A DNA stretch of 64,000 nt. Origin: an uncultured Flavobacteriaceae bacterium (GTDB lineage: Bacteria > Bacteroidota > Bacteroidia > Flavobacteriales > Flavobacteriaceae). The stretch is taken from assembly GCA_947487895.1 (NCBI GenBank), contig CANKYF010000001.1, forward strand, positions 496,001 to 560,000. Direction: 5' to 3'. The translations under genes were made by a program, and so were the position numbers. Below are positions 61,676 to 64,000 of this stretch, in pieces. The stretch's first letter is position 1. Every line of letters starts with the position of its first letter. The notes below the pieces were generated by a model that saw only the letters and a list, made by a program, of their open reading frames with translations, was not told the DNA's origin and searched no databases.

Positions 61676-64000
61676 TTATTTGGTTCCAATGTAGACAGGT
61701 CCTGTAAAAGGTTCTAATCCACTATCTTTTATATTAATAATGTAATAATAGGTTCCATTAGGTAACCTCCCTGCGCTACCAAAAGAAGCTGAAGAACTTG
61801 TAGCGTTCCAGTCATTTTGATAATCATCAGATTCGTATACTAAGGCACCCCATCTGTTAAATATTTTAATAGCATAAGTGAATCCACATAACTCAATACC
61901 TCCAATTTCAAAAGATTCATTATGAGCATCTCCATTAGGCGTTATTAATTTTGATATAACTACATCTTTTTGACCACATGGTAATACTACACAGTCTGCA
62001 TGAACATTTATATCTAAATCAACTACATTTATACAGCCTACAACAGATTCACCAGAATAATCACTATTGGCATTATTTGTTATATATCTGAATCTGTAAT
62101 TAATACCACCATCACCTGGTAGAAAATCGAAACTCAATTCCAAATTAGAAGGATCAAAGATATTATCTGTTAAAGTTGCAGTAACATCTCCTTCAATCAT
62201 TTCCCAGGTACCATTTCTATTTAAATCATCTGGTAAGTAATTATCTAAGTTTAAAGGACCTTCATCAAAACACCATGCAGTTGGAGCACTATTAGAAAAT
62301 ACTGGCTCTAATACAAACTCATCTAATGCTACATTCAGTGTTTGAGTATAAGTAGCTTGGTTGTCACAATCATCTGCCACTACCCAAGTTCTTACAATTT
62401 GATAGTCTTCATAAATATCTTCTTGATAAGTACTAGTTTCTTTGAAAGATTTAAATATATCAGTAGAACAATTATCTTCAAAAATAAGTTCAGGAACCTC
62501 AGGAATATCCGTACAACTTACATCTAATTCTGTTTCAAAGTCTGTTGTTGGAACCGGAGCTTTTGTATCACTTACTGTTATTGTTTGTCTATGTGAAATA
62601 ACTCTTCCACATACATCAATAGCTGTCCATAATCTTTCTAGAGAAAAATTACCACTGCAATTGCCATCTGTTCTTGTTTCAGTAAAATTAACTTCTATTT
62701 CCCCACAAGAGTTTGAAGCTTTGATTTCTTCAACTTCAGGAATGGCATCACATTCTACCTGAGTATCTTGGGGTAACGAATTTAAATTAAATCCAGGAAC
62801 CGTAGCTGCTGTAAATTTATATGTAGCTGTAATGTTATCTATAGTAGTACATGTGTCATTAACGCTCCATGTAACTGTAATTTCTCCAGATTCACAAAAA
62901 TCAATTATTTGATTGGAATAGTTATTTGTAATTACTGGTTGACAACCACCTTCTAAACTAGATGTAATTAAATCGGTTTGATCAGTCACCCATTCAACAA
63001 GATCACTATTTAAATCATTTTGCGCAGTTTCTAGATTAGTTGCTGTAAACTCACATGCATCAGTATTTTTGCCTGATGGAAGGTCATAATTAATATTAGA
63101 AGTTCCTGCTAAGTTAAAACTTGCATAAACCTTAGTGCTAAAGCAAATATCAGAAATATCCCATTCAACAGTGGTAGAGCCACCATCACATAAAACAGGA
63201 GGGCTAAGTGACGTACTATTATTAGTAATAATAGGAGAACATCCATTAGCTATGTTAAAATTATTTGTTTGTTCAGTAATCCAATTGCTAAAGGCTAAAT
63301 TTACAGCTTCTTGATCTATGTACTCACAAGATAATGTATTATAATCTTCAGGAGCAGTAAAAGTCACATCAGCAGGAGGATTAAGTATATAAGTAGCTTG
63401 TCTTTCAATGTTTTCACAAATATCATCAATAGTCCAAGTAATAACAATATTTCCACCATTACAAAGATCAATAGATTGATTTGTAAAATTGTGTGAAACA
63501 GAAGGAGAACCACCTGTAATAGTATTGTTGATGATATTAGTTTGTTCATCAACCCAATTAGCGATATCAGTATCTAAGTTATTTTGAGCAATATTAGCAT
63601 CATCATTATCAAAAGTACAAGTATCTACTTCTTTCCCAGAAGGATCAGTAAAATTAATACTGTTAGGTTGTGTATAAGAATACGTAGCTGATATATTATT
63701 AATAGTTTGACAAAGGTCAGTAATTGTCCAATTAACAATAATGCTTCCAGAGGAACAAAAATCAAGAGTTTGATTGTTATAATCATTTGTTACAACAGGA
63801 GAGCATCCACCAGCAACACTATTGTTAATAATGGTATTTTGGTTATCTAACCAAGTAGCGAAATCAGTGTCTAGGTTGGCTTGCGCCACATTAGAGTCAG
63901 GATCATCAAACTCAGCAGCATTGGAAGTGTCTCCTTGTGGAGCAGTAAAAGTCACATCAGCAGGAGGATTAAGTATATAAGTAGCTTGTCTTTCAATGTT
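61676..64000 (-). CDS. Giant repeat adhesin with type B (gliding-motility-associated) T9SS signal, 5' end outside window
   Basis: 774 residues visible; frame is open through base 64000. Working from the C-terminus: a type B sorting domain ('ISKLITPNGDAHNESFEIGG', 'IKIFNRWGALVYESDDYQN', GTYYYIINIKD); a domain with 'WCFDEGPLNLDNYLP'; two HYR-like domains ('DTQVECDAIPEVEEIKASNS', 'VSCTDIPEVPELIFEDNCS'); and at least four modules of about 91-100 residues (starting VTFTAPQGD, INFTDPSGK, VTFTAPEDY, INYDLPSGK) with paired Cys and 'xxCxSGxIxVxW' like motifs. The repeats continue beyond the window. SprB-like adhesins carry such modules and move over the surface by gliding; whether this species glides is not known. 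Heads an apparent operon with PorP/SprF and two PorE-like genes. Confidence 0.88.
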   Translation of the reverse strand, partial: NIERQATYILNPPADVTFTAPQGDTSNAAEFDDPDSNVAQANLDTDFATWLDNQNTIINNSVAGGCSPVVTNDYNNQTLDFCSSGSIIVNWTITDLCQTINNISATYSYTQPNSINFTDPSGKEVDTCTFDNDDANIAQNNLDTDIANWVDEQTNIINNTITGGSPSVSHNFTNQSIDLCNGGNIVITWTIDDICENIERQATYILNPPADVTFTAPEDYNTLSCEYIDQEAVNLAFSNWITEQTNNFNIANGCSPIITNNSTSLSPPVLCDGGSTTVEWDISDICFSTKVYASFNLAGTSNINYDLPSGKNTDACEFTATNLETAQNDLNSDLVEWVTDQTDLITSSLEGGCQPVITNNYSNQIIDFCESGEITVTWSVNDTCTTIDNITATYKFTAATVPGFNLNSLPQDTQVECDAIPEVEEIKASNSCGEIEVNFTETRTDGNCSGNFSLERLWTAIDVCGRVISHRQTITVSDTKAPVPTTDFETELDVSCTDIPEVPELIFEDNCSTDIFKSFKETSTYQEDIYEDYQIVRTWVVADDCDNQATYTQTLNVALDEFVLEPVFSNSAPTAWCFDEGPLNLDNYLPDDLNRNGTWEMIEGDVTATLTDNIFDPSNLELSFDFLPGDGGINYRFRYITNNANSDYSGESVVGCINVVDLDINVHADCVVLPCGQKDVVISKLITPNGDAHNESFEIGGIELCGFTYAIKIFNRWGALVYESDDYQNDWNATSSSASFGSAGRLPNGTYYYIINIKDSGLEPFTGPVYIGTK
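63351..63412. repeat. 62-base exact repeat inside the adhesin gene, copy 1
   Basis: Identical to 63939-64000, 588 bases apart (196 codons, two modules). The second copy is cut by the window end, so the identity may be longer. Confidence 0.9.
63939..64000. repeat. 62-base exact repeat inside the adhesin gene, copy 2
   Basis: Matches 63351-63412 base for base up to the window edge. Encodes the junction between modules (reads ERQATYILNPPADV on the minus strand). Confidence 0.9.

Noticed and set aside
61676-64000. CRISPR-like array from the repeated pattern
   Set aside because: The repeats are coding modules of about 95 residues in one open frame, not short direct repeats with spacers.
1-64000. 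tRNA, rRNA, insertion sequences, integrases or prophage genes
   Set aside because: I looked for TTCGAAT-type T-loops, transposase and integrase motifs and found none; all long open frames have chromosomal-type products.

Overview
The window is a chromosomal segment of a low-G+C member of the Bacteroidota, almost certainly Flavobacteriaceae. Evidence: several promoters carry the Bacteroidota -7 box TAnnTTTG (some with an upstream TTG about 20 bases away); the gene set includes type IX secretion (T9SS) proteins (PorQ, PorP/SprF, PorE-like OmpA proteins, type A and type B sorting domains); and the block lon-porQ-cmk-lysM-rpsA-pyrR-pyrB-rnz-pdxH looks like a typical flavobacterial neighbourhood. 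I see no tRNA or rRNA gene, insertion sequence, prophage or CRISPR array. One RNA gene, the 4.5S/SRP RNA, is clear.

Layout. 1-5.9 kb: end of a polysaccharide-uptake/degradation operon (heparinase II/III-like lyase, sugar-acid type MFS transporter, Gfo/Idh/MocA oxidoreductase, exported DUF5060 glycosidase-like protein) closed by a strong terminator. 6-19.5 kb: mixed housekeeping genes (DsbD with a duplicated N-terminal domain, MutS-like ATPase, glutamine cyclotransferase, SRP RNA, SDR, lipoproteins, YbiT-like ABC-F ATPase, PAP2 phosphatase, PheT). 19.8-31 kb: a beta-helix/TonB fusion, a DUF202 pair, a lipoprotein operon (acetolactate decarboxylase plus glycosidase-like protein), a fused 2-oxoacid dehydrogenase E1 and an M1-peptidase-like beta-barrel protein. 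31-42 kb: LOG protein, UvrA, AcpH-like phosphodiesterase, GlmM, LpxD, a sulfatase and a lipid A acyltransferase (envelope precursors). 42-56.6 kb: rhomboid, Lon, PorQ, an LRR surface protein with a T9SS signal, Cmk, LysM protein, ribosomal protein S1, PyrR/PyrB, a STAS-like protein, RNase Z, PdxH and a CAP-domain lipoprotein. 56.8-64 kb (minus strand): an apparent operon of a giant repeat adhesin with a type B T9SS signal (cut by the window end), a PorP/SprF partner and two tandem PorE-like OmpA proteins.

How it fits together. The strongest theme is cell-surface biology: T9SS parts and cargo at two loci, envelope synthesis (GlmM, LpxD, acyltransferase) and extracellular carbohydrate processing. 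The most distinctive observations are the adhesin/PorP/PorE-like operon, a reciprocal Asp/Asn swap in the metal site of the fused E1 enzyme, an ABC-F protein with one intact and one degenerate ATP site, an inactive M1-like protease fused to a barrel, a TonB C-terminal domain on an exported beta-helix, a shared TTTCRTCG motif before two exported-protein genes, a nested 86-base palindrome between glmM and lpxD, and a short promoter-to-terminator unit in front of dsbD. All functional statements come from reading motifs; no database search was run.
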